Source: Prochlorococcus sp. MIT 0701
Lineage (GTDB): Bacteria; Cyanobacteriota; Cyanobacteriia; PCC-6307; Cyanobiaceae
DNA length: 64,000 nucleotides
Direction of reading: 5' to 3'
Assembly (NCBI RefSeq): GCF_000760295.1
Contig: NZ_JNBA01000007.1
Location: forward strand, 1-64,000
In this document: piece after piece, positions 35,236-45,362 of the stretch
Layout of the letters: every line of letters begins with the position of its first letter
How positions within the stretch are numbered: the first letter of the stretch is position 1
The notes under the pieces: model-generated
What the model was told of the DNA's origin: nothing
What the model saw: only the letters and a program-made list of their open reading frames with translations
Databases searched by the model: none
Made by a program: the position numbers and the translations under genes

Positions 35236-36470
35236 GCCAGAGGGTGGCGTTGTAGTTCCAGTCGCATGGCGCTAATGATGCGGCGATTATTGCGACGGCT
35301 TTGATAACCGATCCGCAACCAGTTCTCGCCTAGCCCCTCAAAAGAGCGGCAATCACGCAAGAGAATGCGATGGCGCGCTTCTAAGGCTTCACGCAGAGGC
35401 AGCAGAGAGCTCTGAGCACGAATCAACAAGAAATTTGCAGCCGAAGGCATGGCAGTAATGCCAGGTAATTCCGCAAGTTTGCGCTGCAACCAGACTCCTT
35501 CACTGGCTGTCCAACGTTGCACCTTGCGGCACCAACGTTGATAGCGGCGGGGGTTTCGCAGTAAATGCTCTCCAACAGCAGCAGCGATGCCATTCACAGG
35601 CCAAGGGTCACGCCAGCCAGCCCAACGCTGCAAGCGTTCAGGCTGAGCCAGGGCATAACCAAGCCTCAGGCCGGCAATGCCATAGAGCTTCGTGAGGCTG
35701 CGGATCACCACCAAATTGGGATGAGCCTCCACCAGAGGAATTAAAGACTGAGGTTCACCATGGGGCACTAGAGGCAAAAAGGCCTCATCACAAATCACCA
35801 GGCGATAACGCTCAAGCAGAGGCTCTAAAGACGCACGACTCCAAAGTTGCCCTGTGGGGTTATGAGGATTGGTGATCCAGGCGACTTCTGCAGCAGCTGC
35901 TGTTGAACCGGCTGCGAGAGGCTCGCCTGCTGGTGAGGCTGCGGTTGAAGTCGCAACTGCTGGTGCTGTTGGAGCCACGCCAGCTGGTGAGCTGGCTGTT
36001 GGCGAACCAGAAAATCCCGGAAAAGGCTGCGGCATCTCACCAGACCAGGAGAGGGGCAGTGGCAAAGCTTGCTGGCAGGCTTGCCAGCACCTCAGAGCCC
36101 TGCCGTAATCAGCAAAGCCTGGAGTAGGCAGGCCACTCACGCCTTCAAACGCTGCATCACGAGCGGCCCAGGTGAACAGTTCCGCCGCGCCATTTCCCGG
36201 CAACACCATCAGGGGATCAACCCCATGCCAGTTGCTGATCACGTCTCGCAAGCGCTGATGGCTGCGATCCGGATAATCCCTCAGCGTGTTGTCAGTTAGA
36301 GCCCTTCTTAAACACCCTTGTAAAGCTCGCGATGGAGGGAAAGGAACCAAAGAGGCACTGGCATCCAAAAGCTGCTCCGGTCGACAACCCAGCCGTTGCG
36401 CCTCATCAATGCGATTGCCACCGTGAAGGGAGGGAGCGGAGCTCAAGTCAATGGCGACCCATAACAACAA
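35232..36470 (-). CDS. CobC-like PLP aminotransferase / threonine-phosphate decarboxylase
   Basis: A 412-residue class I/II PLP enzyme. It shows [66 protein letters not shown] and the PLP-Lys region [20 protein letters not shown]. The N-terminus ([15 protein letters not shown]) matches CobC/CobD (cobalamin aminopropanol arm, L-Thr-P decarboxylase); histidinol-phosphate aminotransferase is the alternative. Residues 152-195 form a 44-residue Ala/Ser/Thr/Pro-rich insertion of very low complexity between strands of the core (DNA 35886-36017), not expected in the family and not disrupting the frame. A start at the GTG at 36458 is also possible. Confidence 0.85.
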   Translation of the reverse strand: MLLWVAIDLSSAPSLHGGNRIDEAQRLGCRPEQLLDASASLVPFPPSRALQGCLRRALTDNTLRDYPDRSHQRLRDVISNWHGVDPLMVLPGNGAAELFTWAARDAAFEGVSGLPTPGFADYGRALRCWQACQQALPLPLSWSGEMPQPFPGFSGSPTASSPAGVAPTAPAVATSTAASPAGEPLAAGSTAAAAEVAWITNPHNPTGQLWSRASLEPLLERYRLVICDEAFLPLVPHGEPQSLIPLVEAHPNLVVIRSLTKLYGIAGLRLGYALAQPERLQRWAGWRDPWPVNGIAAAVGEHLLRNPRRYQRWCRKVQRWTASEGVWLQRKLAELPGITAMPSAANFLLIRAQSSLLPLREALEARHRILLRDCRSFEGLGENWLRIGYQSRRNNRRIISAMRLELQRHPLA

Positions 36471-36556
36471 TCCATCCTGCCGAGTGGGAGGGAGTCGACG
36501 TGCTCAAAAAAGCCGATAGAAAGCAATGGCACAGCAAATTTCTAATCGCTCAAACG

Positions 36557-37366
36557 ATGCGCCGTCGTCTGACCGCCCTCATGGTGATCCTGGTTAGCAG
36601 CACTGCAATCCTTGGCATTGCTCAACGCAGTGGAGCTGAAAACAACTTCAAGCATCTCGTGCAATTGCTGGAGACAGGCGCCTGCATGAGTTGCAGTCTT
36701 GAGGATGCCGATCTGATGCATGCCGATCTGCGTGCTGCCAACCTTGAAAAGGCCAAGTTGCAGAGAGCCGACCTCGGTCGCGCTCAGCTTGATGGAGCCA
36801 ACCTAAACGGGGCTGATCTGAGCTTTGCCACCCTTCGCCACGCCTCATTACGTGGGGCCGATCTCAGAGGCGCCAACCTCACAGGAACTGATCTGATCGG
36901 AGCCGATCTCAGTGGCGCAAAACTGGACGAAAACGGACTGTCTAGTAGTCACTGGAAGGATGCCAAGGGAGTACAAGCAGTGGCTAGCGATTATGCCTCG
37001 CTCCATAACGCTGGTGTGGAGGAAGCTTTGCAAGGTCGCTATCCAGAAGCAGAGGACTACTTCAATAAAGCCCTGATTCGTCGACCGGATGCAGCAATCA
37101 CATGGGTTGCACGAGGGATTTGCCGAGCTGAACAGGCAAATCGAAACATGGCCTCACGCGATTTTGCTTATGCAGCTGAATTGTTCGAGCAGCAAGAGCA
37201 ACCTGAACTAGCTCAACAAATGCGCGAGGGAGCAGAACGAGTCAAGAAAAATCCAACTCAGCGTGGCGGAAATGGTATGGGTGGAGCTTTACTCAGCGGA
37301 GCGGCTGGGTTATTCCAACAGCTACTCCCTCTGGCAGCAAAATATTTTTCTCCCCTCGCGTTCTGA
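36557..37366 (+). CDS. Exported pentapeptide-repeat protein with TPR-like C-terminus
   Basis: A 269-residue protein. A signal or anchor segment (MRRRLTALMVILVSSTAILG) is followed by about 14 A(D/N)LxxA pentapeptide repeats (about residues 52-125, for example ADLRAANLEKAKLQRADLGR), which fold into a square beta-helix. Residues about 145-215 form a short TPR-like pair (GRYPEAEDYFNKALIRRPDA, TWVARGICRAEQANR). A CSLEDADL start suggests Cys residues near the first coil. No start before 36557 is supported. It is convergent with the pilQ gene, with 27 bp between the stops. Function unknown. Confidence 0.8.
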   Translation: MRRRLTALMVILVSSTAILGIAQRSGAENNFKHLVQLLETGACMSCSLEDADLMHADLRAANLEKAKLQRADLGRAQLDGANLNGADLSFATLRHASLRGADLRGANLTGTDLIGADLSGAKLDENGLSSSHWKDAKGVQAVASDYASLHNAGVEEALQGRYPEAEDYFNKALIRRPDAAITWVARGICRAEQANRNMASRDFAYAAELFEQQEQPELAQQMREGAERVKKNPTQRGGNGMGGALLSGAAGLFQQLLPLAAKYFSPLAF

Positions 37367-37392
37367 GAAGCCAAGCAAAACAATCTTGTAGC

Positions 37393-39756
37393 TCAACGCC
37401 GCGGTTGAGTATAAATTAAGTTGCGCGCTGCTTGAGTAGAAGGTCGATAGCCATAGCCATAACTACCACCCTGCTCATCGTCAATAATGCGAGGTGTCAC
37501 CATGATGACCAGCTCACTCTTGCTCTTTGTTCCATTTGTGGACCTAAAGAACTGGCCAATCACAGGGATGTCTCCAAGAATTGGCCATTTTGTAACCACC
37601 TGAATATCACGATCACTAATTACACCTGTAAGAATCAAAGTTTGGCCATCTCGAACACGAACAGCACCAGTTTCAAGAAGCCTTTCATTGACGGTCTTAA
37701 TGACGCCACATTCGCCCTGATCAAGTTCACCAACCTCAGCCGACAGATTGGGTTCTAGCGAGAATGTCACAAATCCATTGTCATCAATCTTACTAACTTT
37801 AGCGCCTAGAGATAGACCCGCCGTTTCAAATGTTGGCTCACAATAAACATTGCCATTCTGATCCGTTGTGACCACAAAGGCAGTAACAACTTTATCGCCG
37901 AGGCGCACATAGGCTTCGTTTGCATTTTTTCGACCTATATCTCCATCACTACTCCTCTCATCGCTCTCAGAGAGTATTAGCGTAGGAGAGGCCAATACCT
38001 TGGTGTTAGTGGATAAAATTTGAGCCTGGAGAAAATCATAGAAGGCTTGATCGGGGTAATTTAGGGAAGGATTGCGGGTCTTGCTTTCAGTACCTTTTTC
38101 TTTACTAGACTTCGTGGATTCTTCCGATGAGTCGCTTGTTATATCAAACAGAATTGGCCCGCGGCCTGCATTCGTCAAGAGATTGCCAAGGCTATCAAAT
38201 TGAAGCCCATCAGCCTTTTCAGGAAGCCCTTCGTCATCACGCTGAACTTTTCCAGTCGACATACCATAATCGTCCAACTCATAAATATAACCATAGTCAT
38301 AACCTTGTTTCCAAGTGCTTGCTGTAGAATCAGAGCTGCTTTCAGTCTTAGTCTCCACTGGAGCAGATTCAAAAGAGTCTGAGTTAGCTGGCAAGTTGCG
38401 ACCAAATGCTGCCAACAATTGGCCATTATCGTTGACAATTAAATTATCACCAAACCGCAATGAAAAGCTATTATCAATATCACTAACATTGTCCAAATTT
38501 ACATCCAATATCTTCACTGAAAGTGCCACCTGGCGTGAGCGCAGATCAATTTGCTTGAGATAGCTCTCCGCCACAGTAACCAATTGCGAATCGCCTACCA
38601 ATGTGATTGTCTGCAAGCGAGAATCAGTTGTGCCTGTAAGACCCTTTAGCGGGCCCACAGAGGCCCCATAGGTGTCAATACTGGTTGAAGTGGATGTCGT
38701 TTGAGAGACTTGATTATTGAGCTGAGATGTTCCTGCAGAGGACGATTCGCCTGAAGTAATGGTGGTGGTATTTACCTTGCTAATCGTTGCTCCAAGGCTG
38801 GCTAAATAATCTGCAGCCTTGTCGGCCCTGACCTGATTCAACCGATACACCTTCGAAACCTGAGGACCAAATGTTTTGCTCGCAACGGCACTGCCAACAA
38901 GCAACGTGCGGCCATCAAGCTTGCCTTGTAACCCTGATGCCAACAGCACCCCATTGAGGGCACGGGCATAGCTCTCATTTTGAAAAGCCATCGACACCTT
39001 CTTATTTCCACCATTGACTGGCGCATCTGCTGATGTGTCCACTCCAGTCGTGTTTCCACTTTCTGAATCATCCCCGACAAAAATGAATCCATAGCCTCCC
39101 AATCGAGCAAGAGACATCAAGGCATCTTTCGCAGGAGCATTGTTCAAGGTCAGAGTCACTGAAGGACCACTCACCTGCACAAAACTGCGGTTACTCAGCA
39201 CCATGGTGCCCACGGCCATATCTCCTAGTGGAGGCGCGACAGCTCGTTGTCGCAAAGGCGGTACATAAGACGCCTGAGGGACCCTGCCTGGCGTGCGCAA
39301 ATCCAAGCGTCCAGTTTGCGTAGCCTGAGCAGTTAACCCAGGAAAGCTAAGGATCAAATTGCGGCCGTCGGCACTAACCAATGGTTTCAGTAACGGCCTG
39401 CCGGCCACCCCTTCAACATTTAATTGATAGCTCTCGCCTGATCCTGCAAGGCTCACAGATTGCAGCCCCAGTTGCGGCATCGACACTTGCTGTGGGCCGC
39501 GGCGCAGTCCAGGCTTGCCCTGGGTAGTCAATCGACCTTCCCAGTTCTGACCAGTTTGTCGCTGCTGCACAACGGGCTGCGGGCCCACACCTTCAATGAT
39601 GACTTCAACGCTGTCTTGAGAGCGTCGCAACTTCAGCTCCATCGTCCCCTGCTTCTGTGCCTTCACCGGAGCTGGCAGCATCAAGCCACCGCTTATAGAC
39701 GCGCCATACAAACCAAGAGCTGTAAGCAAAGGAACCAGTCGCTGGGAACGAGACAT
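37393..39756 (-). CDS. pilQ: Type IV pilus secretin PilQ
   Basis: A 787-residue outer-membrane secretin. A signal peptide (MSRSQRLVPLLTALGLYGAS) leads into AMIN-type N-terminal beta domains (about residues 40-180), an STN/N0-type domain (FVQVSGPSVTLTLNNAPAKD) and N1-type domains (about 245-410). An Asp/Ser-rich variable insertion (about 475-580, ESSSDSTASTWKQGYDYGY) precedes the secretin C-terminus (RVRDGQTLILTGVISDRDIQ, PILGDIPVIGQFFRST, ELVIMVTPRIIDDEQ). The start is taken at the ATG of MSRSQR. It follows pilM-N-O on the same strand after 76 bp. It forms the pore through which the pilus leaves the cell. Confidence 0.93.
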   Translation of the reverse strand: MSRSQRLVPLLTALGLYGASISGGLMLPAPVKAQKQGTMELKLRRSQDSVEVIIEGVGPQPVVQQRQTGQNWEGRLTTQGKPGLRRGPQQVSMPQLGLQSVSLAGSGESYQLNVEGVAGRPLLKPLVSADGRNLILSFPGLTAQATQTGRLDLRTPGRVPQASYVPPLRQRAVAPPLGDMAVGTMVLSNRSFVQVSGPSVTLTLNNAPAKDALMSLARLGGYGFIFVGDDSESGNTTGVDTSADAPVNGGNKKVSMAFQNESYARALNGVLLASGLQGKLDGRTLLVGSAVASKTFGPQVSKVYRLNQVRADKAADYLASLGATISKVNTTTITSGESSSAGTSQLNNQVSQTTSTSTSIDTYGASVGPLKGLTGTTDSRLQTITLVGDSQLVTVAESYLKQIDLRSRQVALSVKILDVNLDNVSDIDNSFSLRFGDNLIVNDNGQLLAAFGRNLPANSDSFESAPVETKTESSSDSTASTWKQGYDYGYIYELDDYGMSTGKVQRDDEGLPEKADGLQFDSLGNLLTNAGRGPILFDITSDSSEESTKSSKEKGTESKTRNPSLNYPDQAFYDFLQAQILSTNTKVLASPTLILSESDERSSDGDIGRKNANEAYVRLGDKVVTAFVVTTDQNGNVYCEPTFETAGLSLGAKVSKIDDNGFVTFSLEPNLSAEVGELDQGECGVIKTVNERLLETGAVRVRDGQTLILTGVISDRDIQVVTKWPILGDIPVIGQFFRSTNGTKSKSELVIMVTPRIIDDEQGGSYGYGYRPSTQAARNLIYTQPRR

Positions 39757-39832
39757 ACGGCGACCCAGGGTCGATCTGGCACACAATCTTCACGGATGGT
39801 ATCGATCGATTTCCTCGCCAGCTAGGGGCGCT

Positions 39833-40588
39833 TCAGGCTTCAGGAGGGAATCCTTCCTCAGACTCAAGAATCCTTCGCTTGCCTTGCTTGGCAGGAACGG
39901 ATGTTTTGTCATAGAAGGTTAGTTTCAGCTTGAGCTGCGTGAGTGCTGGTCCTGTTACGACGTCATCTTCTGGCCTCTGCTGAGGGTCGAGTGCTGTGAG
40001 CTCAAGATCACTGGGTTGGACCACGAGCTGCAAAGCTTCTATTCCTCTAAGAAAGTCCTGCAGGGCGATAAAAGGTCCACGGGCCTGAAGGAGAACGGCT
40101 GTTTTCTCGTAACCACGTCCTGCCAGTGGGTTTTCAGGGCTGATCTCCTCGCCATCTGGGTTCGACTTCGTTCCCGGAGGCTCTTGGCTGGTAGCTGCCG
40201 ATGGTGACGGGGCGACTAACACAGGTTCATAGAGCTCCAGCACCACCCCTGCCGCCATGGCTTCGCGGCTCAACTGAGCCAAAAAGGTTTGAATTTTGTT
40301 CTTACCTGCCACCAGATTCAGCAACACATCTTGCTGTTGTTGAACCTTTGCTAGCTCTTCAGTGGCTGTCTTCAACTGGCCAGGCAGCAACGGTAATGAG
40401 GCCTCCTGGTTGAGAAGCTGTTCCAGACGTTGCTGCTGGGCTTCCAAGCGAACCAAGCTAGGCGATACAACCGTGAAGACCAACGAGCCAGCCACCATGC
40501 CGCCTATCAAGAGCGGCACCCCCACCAAGACACGCTCACGTGTGATTTTGCGCTGCCAGCTCGGCCGCTCTTGGCTGAGATTGGTCAT
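39833..40588 (-). CDS. pilO: Type IV pilus inner-membrane protein PilO
   Basis: A 251-residue protein with a short cytoplasmic N-terminus, one membrane span (GVPLLIGGMVAGSLVFTVVS), a coiled coil (LEAQQQRLEQLLNQEASLPL and after) and a ferredoxin-like periplasmic domain. It has a Pro/Ser-rich acidic insertion (about 135-160). It overlaps pilN by 4 bp. PilO dimerises with PilN in the alignment complex that connects the inner-membrane motor to the secretin. Confidence 0.88.
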   Translation of the reverse strand: MTNLSQERPSWQRKITRERVLVGVPLLIGGMVAGSLVFTVVSPSLVRLEAQQQRLEQLLNQEASLPLLPGQLKTATEELAKVQQQQDVLLNLVAGKNKIQTFLAQLSREAMAAGVVLELYEPVLVAPSPSAATSQEPPGTKSNPDGEEISPENPLAGRGYEKTAVLLQARGPFIALQDFLRGIEALQLVVQPSDLELTALDPQQRPEDDVVTGPALTQLKLKLTFYDKTSVPAKQGKRRILESEEGFPPEA

Positions 40589-41283
40589 GGTGCTACCCCT
40601 TGTTCCTGAAGCAGCTGATAGCGCTCTACCAAACCGCTTGCACCCAACTCACTCAACTCCTGCAAAGAAGACCTGGCCTTGGGATCTAACGTCACATCGA
40701 CGCTGAATTTCACGAATTCCTCATCCTCACCAGCCCCCTCCCTCACCACTTTCAAAACCTTTACCCCATCAGGTTTCACCATCGGCAGGGCCGCAAGTTC
40801 CAGAACCAATGCATTGATGCGTTCAAAGGGACCCGGAGAACCAACGCCCAAGGATTGACCGATGACTTTGATCTGCTGAGTCCTTACCGCAACTTCCTTC
40901 AGCTGTATGCCTTGAGGCGTTAGCCGGCGCAATTGTTCCATCAGTGCAGAGCTCGCTCGAACCGCGACCAACTGTTCAGCGATCTGGGTGTTTTCTTTAC
41001 GGATGACTGCTGTACGGGCCTTTAGCTGCTTCAGTTGCGTCTGATCCAGCCGCAATCGTTGTTCCAGTGGCTGCAAGCGATCAAGCTCAACCTGTTGCTG
41101 ACCTTCTTGCCAGGTCAACCAAGCGGCCACTGCTACAAAAGCAAGCACCAGCAGAGCCCCGAGCCCAATGCCCTTGCCAAGCAAGGATCGCAACTGAGGC
41201 ATAAGAGCAGGCTGAGCCGTCAGACCCAACTCCTGGCGACGCTCTTGCAACAGATTCAACTCAGCCCTAGTCAATGAAGCCAT
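40585..41283 (-). CDS. pilN: Type IV pilus inner-membrane protein PilN
   Basis: A 232-residue protein with a cytoplasmic N-terminus, a membrane span (IGLGALLVLAFVAVAAWLTW), a long coiled coil (about 65-110) and a C-terminal ferredoxin-like domain (QIKVIGQSLGVGSPGPFERI). The ATG at 41283 is chosen because it overlaps the pilM stop (TGATG). PilN bridges the PilM ring to PilO. No pilP gene separates pilO from pilQ, as is usual in cyanobacteria. Confidence 0.88.
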   Translation of the reverse strand: MASLTRAELNLLQERRQELGLTAQPALMPQLRSLLGKGIGLGALLVLAFVAVAAWLTWQEGQQQVELDRLQPLEQRLRLDQTQLKQLKARTAVIRKENTQIAEQLVAVRASSALMEQLRRLTPQGIQLKEVAVRTQQIKVIGQSLGVGSPGPFERINALVLELAALPMVKPDGVKVLKVVREGAGEDEEFVKFSVDVTLDPKARSSLQELSELGASGLVERYQLLQEQGVAP

Positions 41284-42284
41284 CAGCGCTGCTCCCAGGC
41301 GCCCGCTAGGGCTAAACAAGCCAAAGCTGCGAAGTCACCCTGCCAGAAATCAGGCTCTGGCCCTTCAAGGGCGGGTTGCTCTTCACCAACCAACCAAAGC
41401 TTCTGCTTGCTTAGGCACTCACCTTGACCTTGAGACTCCAACGCTAAACAAAGTTGCTGTTGATCAACAGCACCGGCTGTAACCCACCATGCCAAAGGGG
41501 GCGACGCCCCTTCGCTGCGCAACCGCCAAGCCTGCAAAACCTCATCAAGCTCCTGTAAAAGATCTTTCGACAGATCGCCACCATCAAAAGAAGCCGAAAG
41601 AGCATGGTCGAGCTCAGGCAAACCGCTGCGTAATAGCACTAAACGCCAGTGCCCATGATGCTTCAGCAACCAAGCCAGATCACCTTCAAAGTGTTGGCTG
41701 GCCGTACGTACAGTCCGCCAGGCAGCTGTCAGCATCCACTCAAGGCTCAGTAGCGGTAGATCCGCCGCCTCGCCGACATCAATCCAGGTATTCACCATCA
41801 ACCTATCAGTCCCAACCGCTAAAGACAGCGGCGTTGGAGTCGACAAAGATCCAGCAAGCTGCACCGATGACACAGCTAAATAAGACTCCGAAAAGGACAA
41901 TGGCCAATTCAGCTCAAGGTTGAGCTCTCGCAGGGCCTTCACCTGATCCCCCTCTGGTTCACCATCAGGCCAGTAGAGCAAGCGCCATTGACAGGTCTGC
42001 ATTGGCAACAACATCTCAAGCTGGCCTCCGAGAAGACCTATATCCAGAAGTAGGTCCCCTAACAACTCACCCAAAGCTTGACGCTGGGTTGGCATGCCTC
42101 CACGACAAAGACCTTGAGGCAGTGGTACATGTCGAAGAGTCAACCTCTCCCCCTGTTTCCAGAGCATCACGAGAGCAGACTCATCAACAGCAAGCAGTAC
42201 CCGTTGCCTCAAAAGCCATCGCTCCGCCATGGCCTGCAACTGCTCCAGCTGCGGAAAACGTTCGCGTAGACCAGCCAACACCAA
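41283..42284 (-). CDS. pilM: PilM-like cytoplasmic type IV pilus protein (divergent)
   Basis: A 333-residue soluble protein at the head of the pilMNOQ operon. The position and the actin-like/FtsA-like overall pattern indicate PilM, the cytoplasmic ring that anchors PilN. Sequence conservation with PilM is weak: the usual nucleotide motifs are not clear, and the chain is rich in Leu, Trp and Gln. The assignment therefore depends mainly on synteny. It overlaps pilN by 1 bp. Confidence 0.75.
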   Translation of the reverse strand: MVLAGLRERFPQLEQLQAMAERWLLRQRVLLAVDESALVMLWKQGERLTLRHVPLPQGLCRGGMPTQRQALGELLGDLLLDIGLLGGQLEMLLPMQTCQWRLLYWPDGEPEGDQVKALRELNLELNWPLSFSESYLAVSSVQLAGSLSTPTPLSLAVGTDRLMVNTWIDVGEAADLPLLSLEWMLTAAWRTVRTASQHFEGDLAWLLKHHGHWRLVLLRSGLPELDHALSASFDGGDLSKDLLQELDEVLQAWRLRSEGASPPLAWWVTAGAVDQQQLCLALESQGQGECLSKQKLWLVGEEQPALEGPEPDFWQGDFAALACLALAGAWEQR

Positions 42285-42319
42285 GGAAAGGCAACCCCGC
42301 TCTGGACGAAGGGTATCGG

Positions 42320-43498
42320 CTACTGCCAGGGCACGCCGCTCCCGACAGCCTCCGACACATGCCGGAAGCCATGGCGGTCAAGCTGGTCGATCAGCCCATC
42401 CAAAATATTCGGCACCAAATCTGGGCCCTTAAAGATCCAACCTGTGTATAGCTGCACAAGGGAAGCCCCGGCACTGATTCGCTCCCATGCGGCCTCTGGT
42501 GAGTCGATGCCTCCCACGCCGATCAGGGGCAACGCCGGACCTGCACTAGCCCGCAGCCGACGCAGCACCTCCAAGGCCCGTTGACGTAGTGGTGCTCCAC
42601 TGAGCCCACCAGCCTCCTCCGCAAGGGTGCGACCCGTTTGGGGAAGGACCCGCCCGTCGAGGCCGAACCTGTCGAGGCTTGTATTTACAGCAATGACACC
42701 TGCTAAACCCTCCTCATAAGCCAATCGAGCCAGACCATCAATGGCATCGTCTTCGAGATCCGGAGCGATCTTCACCAGCAGCGGCGGGCATCCTTGCAAC
42801 CGTCGCAATCGCTCCACCAGCCGCCTCAACTGGCTGGCACCCTGGAGATCACGCAAGCCGGGTGTATTAGGAGAGCTGACATTGATCACGGCGTAATCCG
42901 CCAATGGTGCCAGCAACTCAAGCGATAAGGCGTAGTCGTCTGGGGCCAGCTCCAATGGCGTGATCCTGGATTTGCCCAAGTTGAGACCCAGCACAGCTGG
43001 ACGCTGGCCAGGTGAAGGCAAAGCCTGTTTCTCCAAAGTGCGACGCATCACTTCAGCACCGTTGTTGTTGAAACCCATTCGGTTCAAAGCGGCCTGCTCA
43101 GCAGCAAGGCGAAAGAGTCGGGGCCGAGGGTTGCCGGTCTGCCCATGCCAAGTCACAGTGCCGAGTTCGGCGAATCCAAATCCAAAGCGATCCCAGATAC
43201 TGGCCGCCACTCCGTTTTTGTCAAAGCCAGCGGCCAGTCCAACAGGATTACGAAACCGGCAGCCGAATAACACTTGCTCAAGCCGCAGATCACGGCGTTG
43301 TAAATCCAAGGCTATAGCTGCCAGGACAGCTGACACGCCTGGCCAATCTCTACGTAGGGACGTCTGGCTAAGGGCACTCAATGCTGCTTGACTCAACTGT
43401 TCCGCATCTAAGCCCTGATCATTCGCGAGTATTGGTCCAAGCCAACGGCGATACAACCCACCGGTGGAGTACACCTTTGCAGGTGATGGCTCAGCCAT
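42320..43498 (-). CDS. pyrD: Dihydroorotate dehydrogenase (quinone), class 2
   Basis: A 392-residue FMN enzyme that oxidises dihydroorotate to orotate in pyrimidine synthesis, using membrane quinone. Signatures are [16 protein letters not shown] (FMN), [55 protein letters not shown] (catalytic Ser), and [20 protein letters not shown]. The N-terminal helical extension ([12 protein letters not shown]) fits class 2 membrane association. The ATG at 43498 is preferred; the longer reading overlaps rnhA. Confidence 0.96.
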   Translation of the reverse strand: MAEPSPAKVYSTGGLYRRWLGPILANDQGLDAEQLSQAALSALSQTSLRRDWPGVSAVLAAIALDLQRRDLRLEQVLFGCRFRNPVGLAAGFDKNGVAASIWDRFGFGFAELGTVTWHGQTGNPRPRLFRLAAEQAALNRMGFNNNGAEVMRRTLEKQALPSPGQRPAVLGLNLGKSRITPLELAPDDYALSLELLAPLADYAVINVSSPNTPGLRDLQGASQLRRLVERLRRLQGCPPLLVKIAPDLEDDAIDGLARLAYEEGLAGVIAVNTSLDRFGLDGRVLPQTGRTLAEEAGGLSGAPLRQRALEVLRRLRASAGPALPLIGVGGIDSPEAAWERISAGASLVQLYTGWIFKGPDLVPNILDGLIDQLDRHGFRHVSEAVGSGVPWQ

Positions 43499-43509
43499 CC
43501 AGGGCCTCC

Positions 43510-44283
43510 TCAGATCTGATCCGATCCTGCCGCGCAGCGGCGCAACCGCCAGCGGTTCTCCCCCACAGGCTCCAATAGCCAATCGCGCCAATGCCAGGGG
43601 GCAGTCTTACCCGCAAGCTGCTCGATTGGTTGCTCCACCAACTGGGCCAACTCAACCAGGCTGAGGCTATAGCCACGCTCAGCTAAACGATCAGCGAGCT
43701 CCAGTCTTGTGAGCAGCCGCTGCAAATGAGCAGGGGCATAATCTTCGCCGTCTCCAGTTTCTTTGATCGGCTCAACAAGATCGAGTGCAATAGAGGCTGA
43801 CCTCCGTCCAGACATCAACGCTGGAGCACCACCACCTTTGGAAAAGCTCACAGCGATTTGGTCAACCCTTTCATTGTCTGGATCACCGCTGTGACCTTTC
43901 ACATAAGCCAGGGGCACATCATCCAAGCGAGCACGGTCCAGAGCTAGCCAGAGATCCTGATTCAGCACAGGCTTGCCAGCCGCCGTTCGCCAACCCTTAC
44001 GTTTCCATCCCGCCATCCATTTGCTCAAACCATCAATCAAATATTTGCTGTCGGTACGGATCTTTAAATCGGGGTGGCAAGGAAGCTCTTTGAGCTGTTC
44101 CAGCACATTAAGGGCCGCCTGAAGTTCCATGCGGTTGTTGGTCGTGGCCGGCGCATAGCCTCCGAACTCCTCCACGCTGCCATCCTCAAAGCGCAGCAGT
44201 GCCCCCCAGCCCCCAGGGCCAGGATTTCCACTACAAGCCCCATCAGTGGCAGCAGCCACAACCCGTCCACGACCATCAGCCAT
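43510..44283 (-). CDS. rnhA: Ribonuclease HI with C-terminal extension
   Basis: A 257-residue protein. Residues 1-150 are RNase H1, which cleaves RNA in RNA-DNA hybrids: [19 protein letters not shown] (first catalytic Asp), [16 protein letters not shown] (Glu), [14 protein letters not shown] (Asp), [17 protein letters not shown] (His and Asp). The remaining roughly 100 residues form a cyanobacterial-style extension of unknown role. It lies 11 bp before pyrD and is probably co-transcribed. Confidence 0.93.
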   Translation of the reverse strand: MADGRGRVVAAATDGACSGNPGPGGWGALLRFEDGSVEEFGGYAPATTNNRMELQAALNVLEQLKELPCHPDLKIRTDSKYLIDGLSKWMAGWKRKGWRTAAGKPVLNQDLWLALDRARLDDVPLAYVKGHSGDPDNERVDQIAVSFSKGGGAPALMSGRRSASIALDLVEPIKETGDGEDYAPAHLQRLLTRLELADRLAERGYSLSLVELAQLVEQPIEQLAGKTAPWHWRDWLLEPVGENRWRLRRCAAGSDQI

Positions 44284-44344
44284 TTGAGAAGTCTGCTGTT
44301 GTTTGGTACAACACGGTTCGCTTGGTCCTTAGTAATTAGACGTT

Positions 44345-45082
44345 ATGTCGCGAACCTACCCCGAGCTCCTCATGGCATTGAGAAAGCCAGGTAACAGGCT
44401 GTTGGTTTTAGGTCTTGGTTTATTCACTTTGTTGACGACCTTGCCAGTAATCTCCAAAACGATTTTCAACAGTCAGCCTCTCAACCAAGAACGCTTGGTC
44501 GTACTGGCTCAGGCAGTGGGAGGAAATCGCTGGAAACTGCTCGTACTCGAACAAATCAAGCCCCTGCCCCTCTGCTGGGAAACCCGTCCAGACGGATTGG
44601 TCAATCCCACCCTCAATAACTTCAACTTTGCAGGAATCTGCAATCGTTATTTAGACAGCAACGGCTATTCCTTGCGAAGTAGTGGCGAAGACGTGGCTAA
44701 CAAATTTCGGCTGCGAATCAAACAAAGCCGAGAACGTCTGGAACTCAAAGCTCTCAATCCTGCGCGAGCGGTTCCAATTACCGTTGCCAGCGCAATCCTT
44801 CCTCAACGCAATCGTGATGCATTTGTGAAATTAAACCTGGAACCCGGTTGGAAGCTGGAGCGTCGCACATATCAAGGACGCAAACTCAGCCACGTTTACT
44901 TTGCTCATCCAGATCCTGTGAACCTCTTAATTGCTAAATCGTCTGCTCATCAAGGACCTTCCGTCTTCAATCAACTAGGAGCTCCCAAGGCACCACTTCC
45001 TCCCCCAATTTCAATAGGGAATAACAGCGCCATACAAGGCAAGGGCCCCATTCGACTCGTTGTGATTCCTTATCGTCCCTGA
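44345..45082 (+). CDS. DUF3747 exported protein
   Basis: A 245-residue protein with an N-terminal membrane/signal segment (GNRLLVLGLGLFTLLTTLPV) and a cyanobacterial DUF3747 domain (QERLVVLAQAVGGNRWKLLV, CWETRPDGLVNPTLNNFNF, GICNRYLDSNGYSLRSSGED). A Pro/Ser/Gln-rich tail ends in LVVIPYRP. The family is confined to cyanobacteria and has no assigned function. It is transcribed divergently from rnhA, with a terminator 148 bp downstream. Confidence 0.82.
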   Translation: MSRTYPELLMALRKPGNRLLVLGLGLFTLLTTLPVISKTIFNSQPLNQERLVVLAQAVGGNRWKLLVLEQIKPLPLCWETRPDGLVNPTLNNFNFAGICNRYLDSNGYSLRSSGEDVANKFRLRIKQSRERLELKALNPARAVPITVASAILPQRNRDAFVKLNLEPGWKLERRTYQGRKLSHVYFAHPDPVNLLIAKSSAHQGPSVFNQLGAPKAPLPPPISIGNNSAIQGKGPIRLVVIPYRP

Positions 45083-45229
45083 CGTAGGTCACTGCAGAGA
45101 GGACAGTTGACGTAGCGCCCCTTAACACCAGTAACTCCAAAAAATGTCCCATATCATTAATATTGTGAGGGGTGCGAATCAACAGTTCAGGGTCGAAACA
45201 AGGAAAGACTCCTGAATCTGTCCCACCTA

Positions 45230-45260
45230 AAAATCCCTGCCTTTGGCAGGGATTTTTTTT
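45230..45260 (+). terminator. Terminator of the DUF3747 gene
   Basis: A perfect 12-bp stem (AAAATCCCTGCC / GGCAGGGATTTT) with a 3-nt loop runs into eight T residues. It may act in both directions because the 5' side is A-rich. Confidence 0.85.
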
Positions 45261-45275
45261 GCGTGGCCAATATGC

Positions 45276-45304
45276 AAAAAAAACACCGGCCCCGAAGGAC
45301 CGGC
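45276..45304 (-). terminator. Terminator of the rplL operon
   Basis: On the minus strand a GC-rich stem (CCGGTCC / GGGCCGG with a TTCG tetraloop) is followed by eight T residues (complement of 45276-45283). It closes the rplJ-rplL transcript 59 bp after rplL. Confidence 0.85.
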
Positions 45305-45362
45305 TAAGAGTTAAAAAAACGGATGCATAGCAACCAACCTGAAGGTCGCTATCCGCTGGCAA

